Of a stretch of 64,000 bases of DNA, positions 26,421-39,974 are shown in pieces. This DNA comes from Epiperipatus broadwayi (taxonomy: Eukaryota; Onychophora; Udeonychophora; Euonychophora; Peripatidae). The notes beneath the pieces were generated by a model. That model saw nothing but the letters and a program-made list of their open reading frames with translations, made no database searches and was not told where the DNA came from. How positions within the stretch are numbered: position 1 is the stretch's first letter; each line of letters opens with the position of its first letter. A program made the position numbers and the translations under genes. Location of the stretch: the NCBI GenBank assembly GCA_028023455.1, contig JAQFVV010006222.1:668001-732000 (forward strand), written 5' to 3'.

Positions 26421-27834
26421 AATTCATTTATTTAAGTGCTAAACAATAGCATAAAGCCAATTGCAATTTGCACATTACAATAAAAGGGAAGATAATACAT
26501 ATGACATAAAATGAAAATATAAATGTTTACGTAATAAAACAATATTTAAAAGTAAAAATATCACAAAGATTAATGTTACTCCCAATCTGATTATATAAAG
26601 AGAATAATAATAATGATGATGATGATGATATAGATATAGAAAATGGAAAATGAACATCATAAGACCATTTTCAATTTATTTTCTTCAATTCTGTATCCTC
26701 TTTCTAAAAAAGAAATGCAAGAACAAAGATAAGATATTTGAAGAAATGAATAGTTACAGGCTTGCAATAAAGAAGACCAAAGATGACTGCTAACTTACAG
26801 ACTATTCCATATATAAATTCGAAATTTGTATATGAAATCTGTCTTATTTTTATAAGAAACAGAATGTAAAATACAAAAAATACTAATTTCAAAGGTTAAA
26901 AAAAAAAAGAAAAAGATTTATTTTGGAAACTAACTTTCTCTAGTCAAAATAATCATTAACTTATGTAATAAAAACAGCTGTAAAAATTGAATTTTATTGA
27001 TTTAACTATTAATGTTTTTAATCATACCAGTTTTTAAAAAAGTAATAAGTAGAAAAATATGAGAAGGAAAAAATCTTAATAAATTATAAATTTTTTTTTC
27101 TCCTTTTTTTACTTAAAAAAAAGTTTTATAAAATTATGTTTTCTTTATCTTTATCAATTGTCTCAACATATACTTATTCCCATCTGAGCAATATTAGTAA
27201 TAATAAGTGACCTATTATCCACGCTTTAATACCGCATGACAATCCAAGTGACTAATCATTTTATTATACAAGTGTATAATAGTATGTCTAATAAATAAAT
27301 ACCATACCATAACAATAACAAAAATAATTTATCTTCATTTTGAAGTTTTACGAAAATAATTTGAAGTTGCAATTTTTATAATAATCTTAGATTTTAAAAT
27401 GCACTTTATAAAACATATATAGCCAGAAAGTTTAGGACTAGTGAAGACCACGTCACATTACAAATATATTTTGATCTTTACAGTAAGTGCAAATGAACAA
27501 ATCCAGAATATCCAGAAATATATATTTATTTACACTTGAAAAAAATGTTCAGAATTCAACTAATTTGTACTACAGATAGCAGGAATAAATAATCATCTCC
27601 AATATGAGGTTATTTTCTACTAAAAATAATTATTATATATAATGAATGTGAAAGTGTTTTGGAAGTTTGCTTTGCACACAAATTCACAAATTTGACTTGA
27701 AAAAGTTTTAAAGACTTATAGTAACTGTCGGAGACAATCATTTGATTTACACATATTTTAACATAACTTGCTTAATACACATACAAGTCGTCATCCTGGT
27801 GCATCAACACTGGTAGGAAAATACTATCCAATTT
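26421..27834. other. AT-rich stretch without recognisable genes
   Basis: AT-rich sequence with a GATGATGATGAT tract near 26,615. Nothing else supported. Confidence 0.5.
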
Positions 27835-29035
27835 TTAGCGGAACCTCAGTGTTTTTTGGGGTTTTTTTTCTTCAACTTGCAGAGCTCTGTGTTTTTTTTC
27901 CCCCCACAACAACCTCACCAACGCTTCTTTGGGGGGTGGGTCGCTCTCTGTCACCACCCCACCCTTTCCATGAGAGGGTTGATTTTTTTATTATAAGAAT
28001 GATGAGGGTAAAAAAATTACCCCCCCCCAAAAATGTCTCTTCCAAAATTTTCCTCTTCACATTTCGGGGCTCTGGGGTGGGCTTTTTTTGGGGGGGGGGG
28101 GGCCCCTGCATTTACCTTCCCCGGCCTCCTCTTCCTAGCAAAAAAAAGGGATGGGGGTCTCTTCTCTCCCCAAAATCAATTTCCCAAAAAGGCATTCACT
28201 TTTAGTAAATCTGGGGAAAAAAATCCCCAAAACATATTTTATATAATAGTGAATCCCCTACCAACCCCCCCCCCCCCCCCCCCCCATTGCCACAATACTT
28301 TTTTTAAAAACAATACCCCTACTATCCGGGCTCCATAATAGAATTTAATATTAAAATCAACATCTCGCCGGCCCCGCGCCTCCTGCTGCTTCTTTTTTCT
28401 TTTATTTGTGTTTCTCTCGCCGGGGCGCATCAATAAAAAATTCACATATATAATTAACTGCCTCCTACGGCCCCCCATTTTTTTTTTTTGTTTGGTTGGG
28501 GAAAGAATATATTCCCTCCTTATACATATTTTTATTCCAAAAAATTTTTCAAAATAAAATACCCTCTTTTTTCCGTGTTTTTTTTGGGGGGGGGGAGTCT
28601 TTTTATCCCCTTTTAAGGGTTTTTCGGGGTATAAAAATTTTAGAAAAAATATTTCTTCCCACCCCTTTATTAGGGGGGGAGAGGCTGGTCTTCCCGGGGG
28701 GGTCTCTTTTCTGGGGACATTTTAATAAAATTTCTTTTCTATTCTTTCTTGTATTTTTTTTTGGGGAAAGGGGGGAGGGAAAAAACCCCCCCCCCAACCC
28801 CTCCCCCCTCTTGTTTTTTTTGGGAGGTTAAAAGTTTTTTACAAGAAGAAGAAGATATTATTCTCTTTATTTTTTTTTTTAAAAAAATGGGGAGCTCTTG
28901 GGGCTCCCCCTTCTTTTTGGGCCTTTTCCTTTGTGGGGTTGGGGGGGGGGGGGGGGGGGGGGGGGGGGTTTTTGGGGGGGGGGGTTCCCTCTGGGTTGGG
29001 GTTTGTGGGGGGGGGGGGGGGGGGGAGGGGGAAAA
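27835..29035. other. Anomalous block of long homopolymers, probable artefact
   Basis: For about 1.2 kb nearly every run of G, C, T or A is stretched: C21 at 28,265-28,285, G28 at 28,941-28,968, G19 at 29,007-29,025, and many runs of 6-12. GC content is far above the flanks, and both edges are abrupt against normal AT-rich sequence. Open frames here are only repeated Pro, Gly and Phe and are meaningless. Expansion of all four bases within mixed sequence is typical of badly called long-read consensus. A true G/C-rich element lying underneath cannot be excluded. Confidence 0.7.
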
Positions 29036-32000
29036 TAAAATACTATACACATTGTTACAAAATGTTAACAATACAATTTAAAATCATCTCACACACTTCA
29101 TTTATTCAATAAAATAAATATTATAGGCTACAGAAACAAAAGAGTTGTGTTTTCTATTTTTAATTTAGAAAAAAAACAAACAAGAATGACTTGCCAAAAA
29201 GACCATAAAAATAAAGTAAAAAAAAAGAAAAAAACTTCAAGCTTCTAAACAAAGGTGAAGCTAAATGTCCTGAAATTCAAAAAATGATTAGGTTTGCTGT
29301 AACTAATACTGCAAACCATTAAATGAACTAAGGAATGAACAAGGCTAGTCGTCAATAAAACAACAGACAATGTTGTGATAAATTTATATAATAATATAAT
29401 AATAGGTAAATTAACATTATTAAAAAATAATAATAATAATAACCAAAATTTAATGTTTTTATCACTACTGATCTCATTAGATAGGGAAGAAAATTATTAG
29501 GATGAATTATCATTTCATATTATAAAATATGCAACTATATAGTGATATTTGAGTAGTTTAGTCCTATTGTTACAACTTCATTTTTGAAAGGTAAAATAAT
29601 GAATATTATATATATATGTAATGTAGAAAAATATATGATAATGTTCCTCAATGATGAAAACAATCTCAATTTGACCACATATAATATCAGGTTTATCAAT
29701 ATTATCCAAATTTCAAACAAGCATTTTTATTTATTAGTATTATCATAAATTTCAAATTTTTCCTATATACTTAAGATGTATATCTATAAAACTCATAGCA
29801 TAAAATTTTTGGTGTTAAGAATTCATTGGTAGATTGTGCATTCTTTTAGACTCAGTTAATTTTTTATTTTAACATTATTAGAAATTTTATTCTTCTTAAG
29901 AACCCTAATTTCTGGAAAAAAAATTATAATTCTGGGAAGATATTTGTATCAGTGAAAGTATTTTTTCCAGCTTGATAAATTTCTTGGGAACATTAATTGC
30001 TTGATTGTCTGAAGTATCAGAAAATTAGGCATTCACTAAAAATAAAAGAATTAATCAAATGATGTCAATGCAAAATGTAAATTCACTTCAGAGCTCATCA
30101 TCCACCTACACACTTCTGTTTACCAAAATTCTCCATTATCAGTGTAACAAACAATATTTATGGGTGAGCATTCGTTTTACATCTAATTTTCTAGGGAATT
30201 ATGTTAAAATGCAAAAGTTATGGTCATGAAAATAACTGCACAAATAACTGAAAGCATATCGCAAGGCAAAGTATAATGTACATATTATTCAAATTACTGG
30301 AAGAATTTATATCTAGTCATCACTAAAAAAAAATTAAAATTGAAAATTATCTCTCAGAGAACTTGTAATTTTCTCCAATGAGAAATGCTATAAATATTAC
30401 TACAGATACTGTTCAAATGATATATAATTTTATTTCTGTATAATATATTAGCAGATTTTGATGCAAAGTAGTAGTATTTTAGCAGAATTCCGAGTTCAAG
30501 ATCTATGGATTACAGTCTAGCTGTCATTTTCAGTGCTCAAACTTCTTATATATTCCCAAGCAATAAACAAATATTTACTGTGAGTGAAGGAGCTACATTG
30601 ATTGGTAAGAATGAAGAAGAAAATCAAATACCCTTAACCAACATAATTATAATACTTTAATAAATTTATTTCCTGAATGGAATCAATTATTAAGTAATGC
30701 ATGAATTTGCATATGCATATAATTCTACTGTAACTTATTTATCTACCTGATGTACCTGACCTATAAAGGCTGCCTTTTTTTAATTGGATTTTAACAATTT
30801 TTTTAAAGATTTAATTAGATGTTTATTTTTTTAATTTAATTTCCACATATAATTTTTACAAGTCTATATAAACATCACTATATATTTAATATTTAATTTT
30901 AGTAATTGTTTAGGAACCTGATTATTATCCTGTGAATTTACATGTAAATAAATATGAGAAATTCACAATTGAAAACAAAATATTTTTAATACCCCAGCCT
31001 TCAGAAATGTAGTCAACAAGATATTAATGAAGCTAATTTAATTTTTTAAATATACCTGTTATATTTGATTTGTGAATTTGATAGCATTATGGATGACAGC
31101 TTCATAAACAGAATTACAGTTATTAATGGCAGAATTACTTCATTTGTATAAAATGCTCATAATATAAATTATGGATTAGTTAGGTATAGTTATTTATTTA
31201 TAAAAACAAATTTAAAGTTTTTTTTATTATTATTTTTCAATTCTGAATTTGACAGCATTACTTATGGACACATACAATAGCTTTTTAAAATTGGTTTGAC
31301 ATATGACAGTTTCACGAACAAATATGCATTCACATCACATGACAGCCTTATGAACAAATATACATTTACCAAACAGACAAAAGAGAAAATAGGGATTTTT
31401 TTTTTATATAGATGATAGACTTGGTGTTCTTTTAAAATAAAACAACTAAGATAAAATATCTAGTAATTCTTAAATTATGATTCATAAAAAAATTAATTGT
31501 TTCACATATTAAATAGAATTTAAATGCAAAGTTATAAATTTAAAAAAAAAACTGAATATTTAAATAACATTTAATTTCATTAAAAAAGTTGCTTCATAGT
31601 GCATAATTCCATTTCTTATCCAATAATCCATTCATTTATCTACGATAATAAAAACAAAAATACAAAAAGTGTATACTAGATAATAGTTATTAATCTAGAA
31701 TACTTGATTTCGAAATCTTTTCATATTAAAAATTTTTCTGGTGAATAATAATGATATAAACATATTAAAGAAAGTTAAATATAGATATATTTAAATTTAT
31801 TAAAAACTGTAGTTTAAAATATATATATATATTACTTTTTTAAAAAATAGAATACTGCAAACAAAGCTACAGTGATAATATATTCAAACAGGCAAATTTA
31901 GAGGTTAAATTGGGAGAGAGGGAGGAAGTTAATGTGGCCACATTATGCAACTGTAAATTATGCCAATCATTTTGAAATTATTTTTAAATTATAGTATGAA

Positions 32001-32640
32001 AAAGTCACCTACTCATTATGTTCTGGAGCTAATCAATTATTGTTATATGGTGATAAGAGAAATAAGCATGCCAAATTTTTGGCTTTTTGTAATGTCAAAA
32101 ATCTCATTACTGGTGTGCTTTCAATACCTATGAAGAATGCTGCATCTGTAATTTTTTTAATGTTTTTGATAAAGTTGTAAAGAAAACTGTTTGAGATTAA
32201 CAACAGTTTACTAGCTTTGTTGAAAATATTTTGTGTTTTTGTCATTCTTTAAACCATTACAATATATAAATAAATTACACTGAGGAGAGTAATGAACCAC
32301 TTCTGAAATAAAAATTTTGATATTTAATATCCTTTTAGAGTGTAATTTTTATTGATTTAAACAAGTAAAAAACTGATTTAGTACACATTATGCATTTACC
32401 TGTAATAATATTTATGCATGTATTTATAATTTTTTATTCATGTTTAAAATCATGCATCAAGTTTTTCCTATCTAGAAAAATTTATTTTTAATATTTTTTC
32501 TATTTACATTATTTTTTTAAAAGTAAAGACAGTGACAACTTGATAAATTATCAATTTGCAATTCTTTTTTAATATATATATATATTGAACTGGGTCCAAA
32601 TAAAAAGATATCATTTAATTGGGTTTAAACATCTTTTATA
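29036..32640. other. AT-rich stretch without recognisable genes
   Basis: AT-rich sequence with repeated ACAGCxTxATGAACAAATAxxCATT motifs around 31,300-31,370. No gene, RNA or element end was recognised. Confidence 0.5.
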
Positions 32641-32649
32641 AATATTTTA

Positions 32650-32945
32650 AAAATACAGGTATGGATCAGTCGTTCAAGCACAGAAGTAGAATACCTACTT
32701 ATAACCGAATCCAGGCTATTCAAAGCATAACTTACAACCACATTTCCAGGCTATAGCACTTCTTGACTGCTGAATTCAAACCCCTGCCATCCAAAGCATT
32801 TTATTGTTTTGAGGATCAACCTCGGGCATCAGCTAACCATAGGTTATATAGTCAGCATGCTTCAGACAACAGACACACAATCCAGTGTTTGAAATATCCC
32901 ATTACTAGCTCACCCTATGTCTCAAGGTCCAGCACTCTACACTAA
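32650..32945 (-). repeat. Possible tRNA-related interspersed repeat
   Basis: On the minus strand two similar segments follow each other. One has ATGCTTTGGATGGCAG with GGTTTGAATTC, which resembles a Pol III B box. The other has ATGCTTTGAATAGCC with TGGATTCGGTT. Composition is close to balanced, unlike the flanks. This fits a degraded SINE-like repeat present as two units. No clear A box or poly-A tail was found. Confidence 0.25.
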
Positions 32946-33179
32946 TTTACTGGTGATACAGTGACAAGAGAGAAAAAAAATAGACAAAATAACAATTAAG
33001 CAAACATTATTTAAAAAAGCACACATATATTTAACATAATATAACAATAGATTTTACATTAAAAAAATGTAAATGCTTACTTTATGCTATAGTTATAATA
33101 CTCCTTTGTGAAAGTTCATTTCATTTCAAATAGAGGCTAGACTGTGATCAGAATATAATTTTAAGTATCTTAACCTAGG

Positions 33180-33660
33180 TTTTCATTTGTATAAATTTTC
33201 CAACCAGTTGGCCTTTTGTTTCTCCATTGATGGTTTCATGGCTTTCCTTCCAGGCTTCTGTCAAACAATGAGAGAGAAAGAGAGAATGCAAGCAGCATCT
33301 ATTTACAATCTAGGCATTTGTTTGGGCATTAGTTCCAGGTGAGGCTTCATTTGATTTGCAGAGGGCTTTGTATCTGAAGCCTTGCCAAATACTCCTATGG
33401 CTTATTTGGCTTCTGCATTATGCAGACTGCAGCAGTAATGACTAGTTTGTTATGGCAATTACAGTTCTCTAAAACTCTGAGTCTGCATTCTGTATAGCTG
33501 GACTCTGAAATGAATGAATAATATGAACCAGACAATACAGCAATAATACTAATAGAAATCCCAACTTGAAATGAACTCACAACCAACCTGAATTACTGAT
33601 TGAAGAGCAAAATAATCTAGCAGATTGCAGCCCTGACTGTATATCATAAACCTGACTGAA
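33180..33660. other. GC-richer block of unknown nature
   Basis: Less AT-rich than its surroundings, with a splice-acceptor-like CTTTCCTTCCAG near 33,253 and a short purine tract GAGAGAGAAAGAGAGA near 33,270. No open frame or known repeat was recognised. It could be a conserved non-coding sequence or an older repeat. Confidence 0.3.
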
Positions 33661-35111
33661 GAACAGAAACAAAGATGTGACTTTTTTACTTTTATCTCTT
33701 CCACTGTCTTCCATAGTTTTTAATGTTTATCACACTTAAATCTATTTTTTTATTAAGATCATACCTTACATTCATTATTCTTAATTAATTTTACATTTCT
33801 TGTTATCTTAATTATTCCTTCAGATTCATCTACTGCCTCAATAAAATAGTGTACAGTTTTTTAATTAATTCAACTATTGATTTTGATTTTATTATCAATC
33901 TGAAATATTATAAACTAATTAATTACATTTTTGAAAGTTTTTCTTTTACAATAAAATTTTATTCTAACTTTTTATATTTACTTTTTTCTAAAAAAGGAGA
34001 GAATGAGTTCTAAAATATTTTTCTATTTCAGATTTTCCCCACCCTCTTGCTAAGAACATTTTTATTCTAAAAAAAAAAAATGATGAAATACTTTTATTTT
34101 TACACGTTTGTGTTGTAAAATCTACTTTAAAAATATATTATATTTTTCTTTTTATTTTACCATTCTTTCTTTTTTTTTTTTTTTTTTTTAAAAAAATTGA
34201 TCTTTTATTTTTAAATGATAACATATGTAACACAGAATATGTGTGTTTTAACATATTGTGCCAGACCGTGTATAATGGCCATGCACAAAATGGCTCTTAC
34301 TGAAGATTCAGCACAGTTAAAAGGTATCATATTAAAATTGTTATTTTTAACATATCTATGAAATCATAATTTAGATGTGTATTATAAATAAATGGGTTTG
34401 GTCTATATTATATTCCTATTTACACCCACAGTACAAGTGTATGTAGTATATGTGTTAATAATTTTATTCGCACAGCAAATCTATATCATAAAAGAAAAAC
34501 TAAGCTTGTAACATTTGTTTATGTGTGGAACAGTTTTTTTGTATTTAAGTTTATTACCACTTGTAAATGTTCCGATATACATATATAGAAATGTATTTTT
34601 TTCTTTTTTCTAAAAATTGTTTAAATAGAATTTGAATTTTGTACTTATTAGAATTTAAATTTTGTAGTTATTTGAAAGAGAGGATTGGTAATTAATATTG
34701 ATTTATAAAAATAAAATAAAAACCTTTTGTCAATTGTAATCTACTTTTAGCAGAAGAAAAATGTTTTGTATTAAAAAAATTTGTTCTGGTTGATCATGGA
34801 TAAAGATAAAATCAAAAAGTCAATTTTATCTAAAAAGAATCTAAACACAATGGGTGGTGTAATTAATCAATATGGATGCTATACAAATTCCAATATTAGA
34901 GAAATTGTGCTTTAATACATGAAAAGTGAAAGAATGTAGGTAAATTAATATAAAGGTATAGTCTTATTATTGGCTGATGAAATAGTCATAGGGGGGTATT
35001 ACAATTGTACTAATTGGACCATATGTGCTACTTACTTGGGGCATTGAGGTCAGCAGTTAGATGGCAGGTGTTTAAGAAAAAAAACTGTTTCCAGATTGTT
35101 CCAGAAATAGG

Positions 35112-35270
35112 ATGATCTATGTTTGCTAAAATAAGAGTTGGCTCCAGCATGTCTAAGTAATGGAATGGTATATGCTTGCAGAAAATAACAAAGCAGAAAA
35201 AAAAAAGAAATGATATGTGTTTGCTAAAAAATTATAGTTGTATCTGGCTTGTCTAAAGAATAGAAAGAAG
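35112..35270 (+). repeat. Diverged tandem repeat, period about 98 bp
   Basis: ATGATCTATGTTTGCTAAAA at 35,112 recurs as ATGATATGTGTTTGCTAAAA at 35,210. Both are followed by similar AGTTG...GTCTAA...AATxGAA sequence. The units are well diverged. Confidence 0.5.
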
Positions 35271-36435
35271 AAAGGAACTTTGAAATTAGCCTTTCAAACA
35301 TAGGAGGATCATTAAATGGATTTTATAAAAGTTATCAACAATATGAATCCCATATCCATTTAATAAAAAAAAATCATATGTGGAGAACTTAAATCCATAT
35401 TTGACCTATGTGTTGAGCATAATCTTTAGTCACAAGCAAGTATTCATATAGCTGAGGTATATAATAAGTCTGCCGTGAAAGCGATATATATATATATCTA
35501 CGTGAGAATTATATTCACCGACCCTATAATCAAAGAGATGGCCTTATTGTTTGTTCCAGTTTATTACACTATCATGGAATAGACTTCTAGCTGCAGTGCA
35601 CCACCTGTTCATTCATCAAGCCCAAAAATGCCATAGGAGAAACAGCAGATTCTGATGGAAAAAACTCATATGTGTATTGGTGAAAGGAAGCCCTATCTGC
35701 CCTGTTGAGTAGCTGTGTGGTTCATGTTGACATTGAACTTAATGAAAGTACAAGTTCAGATGAGTGCAAATAGTTTTTTTATTTATCTTCTCTATTTTTA
35801 TATATTATTAAAGTTTTTTTCTAAGATATATAAATAATTACTGGTTTTTTATTTACTCGTATATTATCAAGATTGACCTTTGTATTTAAATTATATTTTT
35901 TTGTAATATATGATATTTGCTGCATACATTTGATTTCTAAATTTATTATGTTAAAGTGAAGAAGGGATATAGATCACATCCATTGTGCAACCTTTTAAAT
36001 GTTTTTTGTTATATATACGCATTTGTTTCTGTAAATGAATTTTCAATTTACTCAGGTAATATCTCATTAATATTATATTCTCATTATTTGAGATATGAAC
36101 TGGGTAATTTTATTTTGTTTTTATATGTAATTGGTGGAGGGAGATGTATAATAATCAGGGAGTAATGACTAGAAATTTTATAGTTAAATCGTTTACCGTT
36201 TCCTTTACTTGGTTTTGAGGTATTATTGATTCGTTAGCAGATAGGATTGTAGTTATTTAATCAAAAATGCTAACTCACTTAGTAACCTGAAACTTAAAGA
36301 AGACATATAATGAGCTAGACAGGGGTAACTTACCGGGGAGTTGGATTATTTCCTTTATTCCAGTCTGAACTTATTAGATTATTAATATATGATAATGACC
36401 ATTCATATTTTCACACTCTCAGGAGAAAAAAGAAG

Positions 36436-36770
36436 AATAAACAATATTGTTCTTGAGTGAGGGTGGCACTAGAGGCTGAAGTAAAACATTTTGCTGCTCT
36501 TAAAGGTGTGCGAAATCTCCAAATGGTTAACGTATAGTTAATCGGACGTTTGTGAAATAATTTAACAGGGAAGGCTTCGATTGACCTAATTTTAGGTCCA
36601 ATCTACTTCCTCTAATAATTCTTTAGAGATACTTTATTTATATTTAATCAACAATATTTTCGGAGAATTGTTATCGATTTTTCCATTTTTGTAACATATG
36701 TCACTTCATGCTTGGTGCGTATGTGGGTCTAGGTGTATAAGACCAGTTGTGGGGATTTCAAACTGGTACA
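36436..36770 (+). repeat. 5' LTR
   Basis: Begins near AATAAACAATATTGTTCTTG and ends in AACTGGTACA. If the canonical TG start is used, it begins at 36,448. Shared landmarks with the 3' LTR include GGCACTAGAGG, CGTATAGTTAATCGGAC, AACAGGGAAGGCTTC and TATTTTCGGAGAATTGTTAT. Confidence 0.8.
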
Positions 36771-36775
36771 GAAAA

Positions 36776-36793
36776 TGGTGCCCAACATGGGGT
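36776..36793 (+). other. Primer-binding site, tRNA-Lys-like
   Basis: TGGTGCCCAACATGGGGT is complementary, apart from two positions, to the 3' end of tRNA-Lys(CUU) including the CCA tail. It marks where reverse transcription would have started. Confidence 0.7.
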
Positions 36794-36902
36794 GGAATTA
36801 GATTAAAAAAAGATAGTATTAGTGGAAATCTATACTATATTTTCATGGTTTCAAAACCAATTTAGGAGGGCTAAGCTAAGAAAAGGACGTTTGTAAATGA
36901 GA

Positions 36903-37297
36903 TAGGATTTTAATAATTAGTTAAAAAATGTTTGAAATAGAATTTATTATCGTGGACCAAAATAAATAAATGAACAAAAGCTTAGAGTAAAATATAATAA
37001 TAATAGCGTAACAGTAAATGGCCACATGTGATAGTCACAAACCAATATTATAGCGATTACAAAATTTATTGATTTTCTTTTCTTAATAAAAGAAAAGTAA
37101 TGTAAATATAAAAGTAATGTTAAAAAAAATCATATTATTTTCGTTATATTAAAACCTATTGAAGAACTAAGTTAAGTAAAAATAAAAAAGAGGGCATTGT
37201 GTAAATAATATATGGTTTTAATTGTTTAGTTAAAATATTTTTTTTGAGCAAGAGTTTATTATCGTGAACAAAATAAATGTATGAACAGAAGTTAGAG
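36903..37297 (+). repeat. Internal direct repeat within the LTR element
   Basis: 36,903-36,987 and 37,211-37,297 share TTTTAAT..TTAGTTAAAA, then TTTATTATCGTG, then AACAAAATAAAT.TATGAACAAAAG-like sequence. The internal domain is therefore partly a duplication rather than coding sequence. Confidence 0.6.
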
Positions 37298-37479
37298 GAA
37301 TAATTCTGTCATTGTTAGAGCATATAAGTAGAAGAGGGTATTTGAATTTTTTTTATATTATTACATATGAGGGCAAATTGTTTAAAGAAATCAGGGAAAT
37401 GTGCTTGGAGGAAAAAGCGATTAGTAGGGGATAACATGATGTATGGTGTACTGCGTATTTACTATACGAAATTAAATAA

Positions 37480-37809
37480 AATAAACAATATCGTTCTTGA
37501 ATGAGGGGGGCACTAGAGGATGAAGTAAAACATTTCGGTGCTCTTAAAGGTGTGTAAAGACTCCAAATGATCAACGTATAGTTAATCGGACAAATGTGAA
37601 ATAATTTAACAGGGAAGGCTTCAATTGACCTAATTTTAGGTTCAATGTACTTCCTCTAATAATTCTTTAGAGATATTTTATTTATATTTAATCAACAATA
37701 TTTTCGGAGAATTGTTATCGATTTTCCATTTTTGTAACATGTCACTTCATGCTCGGTGCGTATGTGGGTCTGGGTGTATAAGACCACTTGTGGATTTTGA
37801 ACTGGTACA
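37480..37809 (+). repeat. 3' LTR
   Basis: Repeats the 5' LTR through to AACTGGTACA, with a number of substitutions (CGTTCTTGAATG for TGTTCTTGAGTG at the start) and small deletions such as the loss of AT in AACATATGTCAC. No clear polypurine tract precedes it. Confidence 0.8.
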
Positions 37810-38992
37810 ATATATTTGCCAACAGTACAATATAGATACACATTTATGTATATAAGTTAATGATATATATTAGTATGTTCAAATTTAACAAAGTTTTTTT
37901 TGTACAAGTAAGAGAGCAATGATTATTTCATAACCTAACATCTGCTTTATATTCATAATTAACTATGCCTTACAGTATTATATATATTACTAACTAAAAA
38001 TTTAAATAAATAATAAAACTAACACATTAAAATTTAAGATTTATAAACAAACAGAAAAATAATTTTTAAAAATGTTTTTTTTTTATTGTTTTGATTGCAT
38101 TCTCTTTATTGGTTTCATTAAAGTTTCTAGAAAAAATGTAATACTTTATCATCAGAATTTTAAAGAACAACTTAAGTTACTGTGAAAATATGACTTATTT
38201 GCCTTCTTTGTATAAGATTGTTTTCATATGGATTATAAAAGATTATAAACTATTTGAGTACATATGAATGTTGATTAACCAATATTAGATGGAAAAAAAT
38301 ATCATAGTAGTATGAAGTTTTCATCATGAATGATCACAATTGAAAATTAATTTATAATGACTTCATTGGACAAATTTCTAGTAATTAAAGATTGTACTCA
38401 GCTTTTTTTTTCCTTTTTTAAGTATACATGCAAATGAAGTTTTTAATCTAGTATTCATAATTTAATTATACATTAAAATAGTTCATATTATTTTTCAGTG
38501 CTGATAAGTTGAAATTAATAAGTGACACAACTAAATACTTCAGGAATATAATGAAATGTAATAAACAGCAGCACACCAATACTTTTTAGGTCAGAATATT
38601 TAAAATTAAAATATAAAGTTAAAATTAATTAATTTTAAACCAATATAAAAGACAAATATCTACATATTGTAAAAAAAAAAATGTTGTATTGTTGCAATCT
38701 TCTTTCACATCAAATTTGCATACAGGATACACATGCCTGAATCCAGAGACAGAAATGTTCAGGTTCCATTTGTTTTAACTCTTTATTAATCTGTTATTTA
38801 TTATGGATAAATTACTGATATGACCCAATATTTATCTTCATAAATACCTTTTTTGTATGTTTTAAATTTTATTAAAAAAAAAACCAATAATAATAACAAT
38901 TATTTCTTCACCCTTTCTGCCTTCAATTCTTATAATTCAGAGATGCATTAATAGTTTCTTTTACTTCTTTTTTATTAAAAGACACCACTTTC
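37810..38992. other. AT-rich stretch without recognisable genes
   Basis: AT-rich sequence and short homopolymers only. Confidence 0.5.
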
Positions 38993-39099
38993 AAAGTCAG
39001 TGTTTTTATACTCATTATTTACTTATGACAAATTTTACCATTTCATTTAATGATAAAAATTTGTCATAAGTAAATAATGAGTACAAAAACCCTGACTTT
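38993..39099. repeat. Near-perfect 45-bp hairpin
   Basis: The left arm 38,993-39,037 (starts AAAGTCAGTG, contains ACTCATTATTTACTTATGAC) and the right arm 39,055-39,099 (contains GTCATAAGTAAATAATGAGT, ends CCTGACTTT) pair over about 45 bp with very few mismatches around a 17-nt loop. Such a stem is too long and exact for chance. A small foldback/MITE or a hairpin-RNA source are both possible. Confidence 0.75.
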
Positions 39100-39974
39100 T
39101 TTTAAACATTATACAATTACTGCACTAACATTATATATATATTGAAAATAATAGGTGTAGAACGTTTTGAATTATAATATCTAAGTTAGAATTAATAGTT
39201 AAATAATACAGTAATTCAGCGAATCTTCTCAATAATTTTTAATAGACTTATGTTCTATGTTTGTCTATATTTATCAATTATTTTTTTTGGTATCTTGAAA
39301 AACTGTAGACCAAGATTTCACTGTAATTATTTATGCTGCTTTGGTTTTTCTGTATTAACTATTAAAAATTAAAATAAAAAAAAAGAAAGACAGAAACTAA
39401 AATCAGTTAGGGAAAAAATAAAAACTTTTCTAATAATTCACCTGATATTAAATAATCTGTGAACTGCATTATTCTCAAATAGCACATTAAATATTTATAT
39501 ATAATTTTATTGTAATTATGTTATTATTTTTATGTTAAATATGCATATGTAATTAAATATATTAAACAATAAATTGACTGTTTAAGTTCATATCATTTAA
39601 TAGTTATTATCAAAACATTTAAAGCATAGTTTTGTCATTTTTCTATAATATCTCTTCAGTAATATAATATGATGCAAAACAGCGTCTCTTTAATTAAATA
39701 AAATTATTTTTTTGTGTATATGGGCCATGTATCTGGAAATGCAGGAAACCAACTTAAACATTTTTAACTCCCAAATTCCTTATATATCCCAATAAGTTCA
39801 CCTATTTCTTATTACTTATAATTGAGTTATTTTTATAACCCTGGTACTTTTCTTTATTTCGCCCTATCCTATTTTAATAAAATCTGTTTTTTCATAGTTT
39901 TATTACACTTTCTCATAGTATCTAATTTCATTATAAAGACCTAAACAAAAAGTCATAAAATTTCTAGGGATTTA

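Larger units (their letters stand above)
36436..37809 (+). mobile_element. Non-autonomous LTR retrotransposon
   Basis: Two directly repeated LTRs (36,436-36,770 and 37,480-37,809) flank about 709 bp of internal sequence. Five nucleotides after the first LTR lies TGGTGCCCAACATGGGG, which matches the primer-binding site for tRNA-Lys (family form TGGCGCCCAACGTGGGG) with two changes and fixes the plus-strand orientation. The internal part has no gag, protease, RT or integrase and is far too short for them, so the copy depended on proteins supplied in trans (TRIM-like). The LTRs differ by many substitutions and small indels, so the insertion is old. AATAT occurs on both outer sides (36,443-36,447 and 37,809-37,813) but also precedes the inner LTR start, so it is not a secure target-site duplication. 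Confidence 0.75.

Noticed and set aside
27768-29081. Open frames of 60-145 codons on both strands
   Set aside because: They consist of Pro, Gly, Phe and Lys runs produced by homopolymers and carry no domain.
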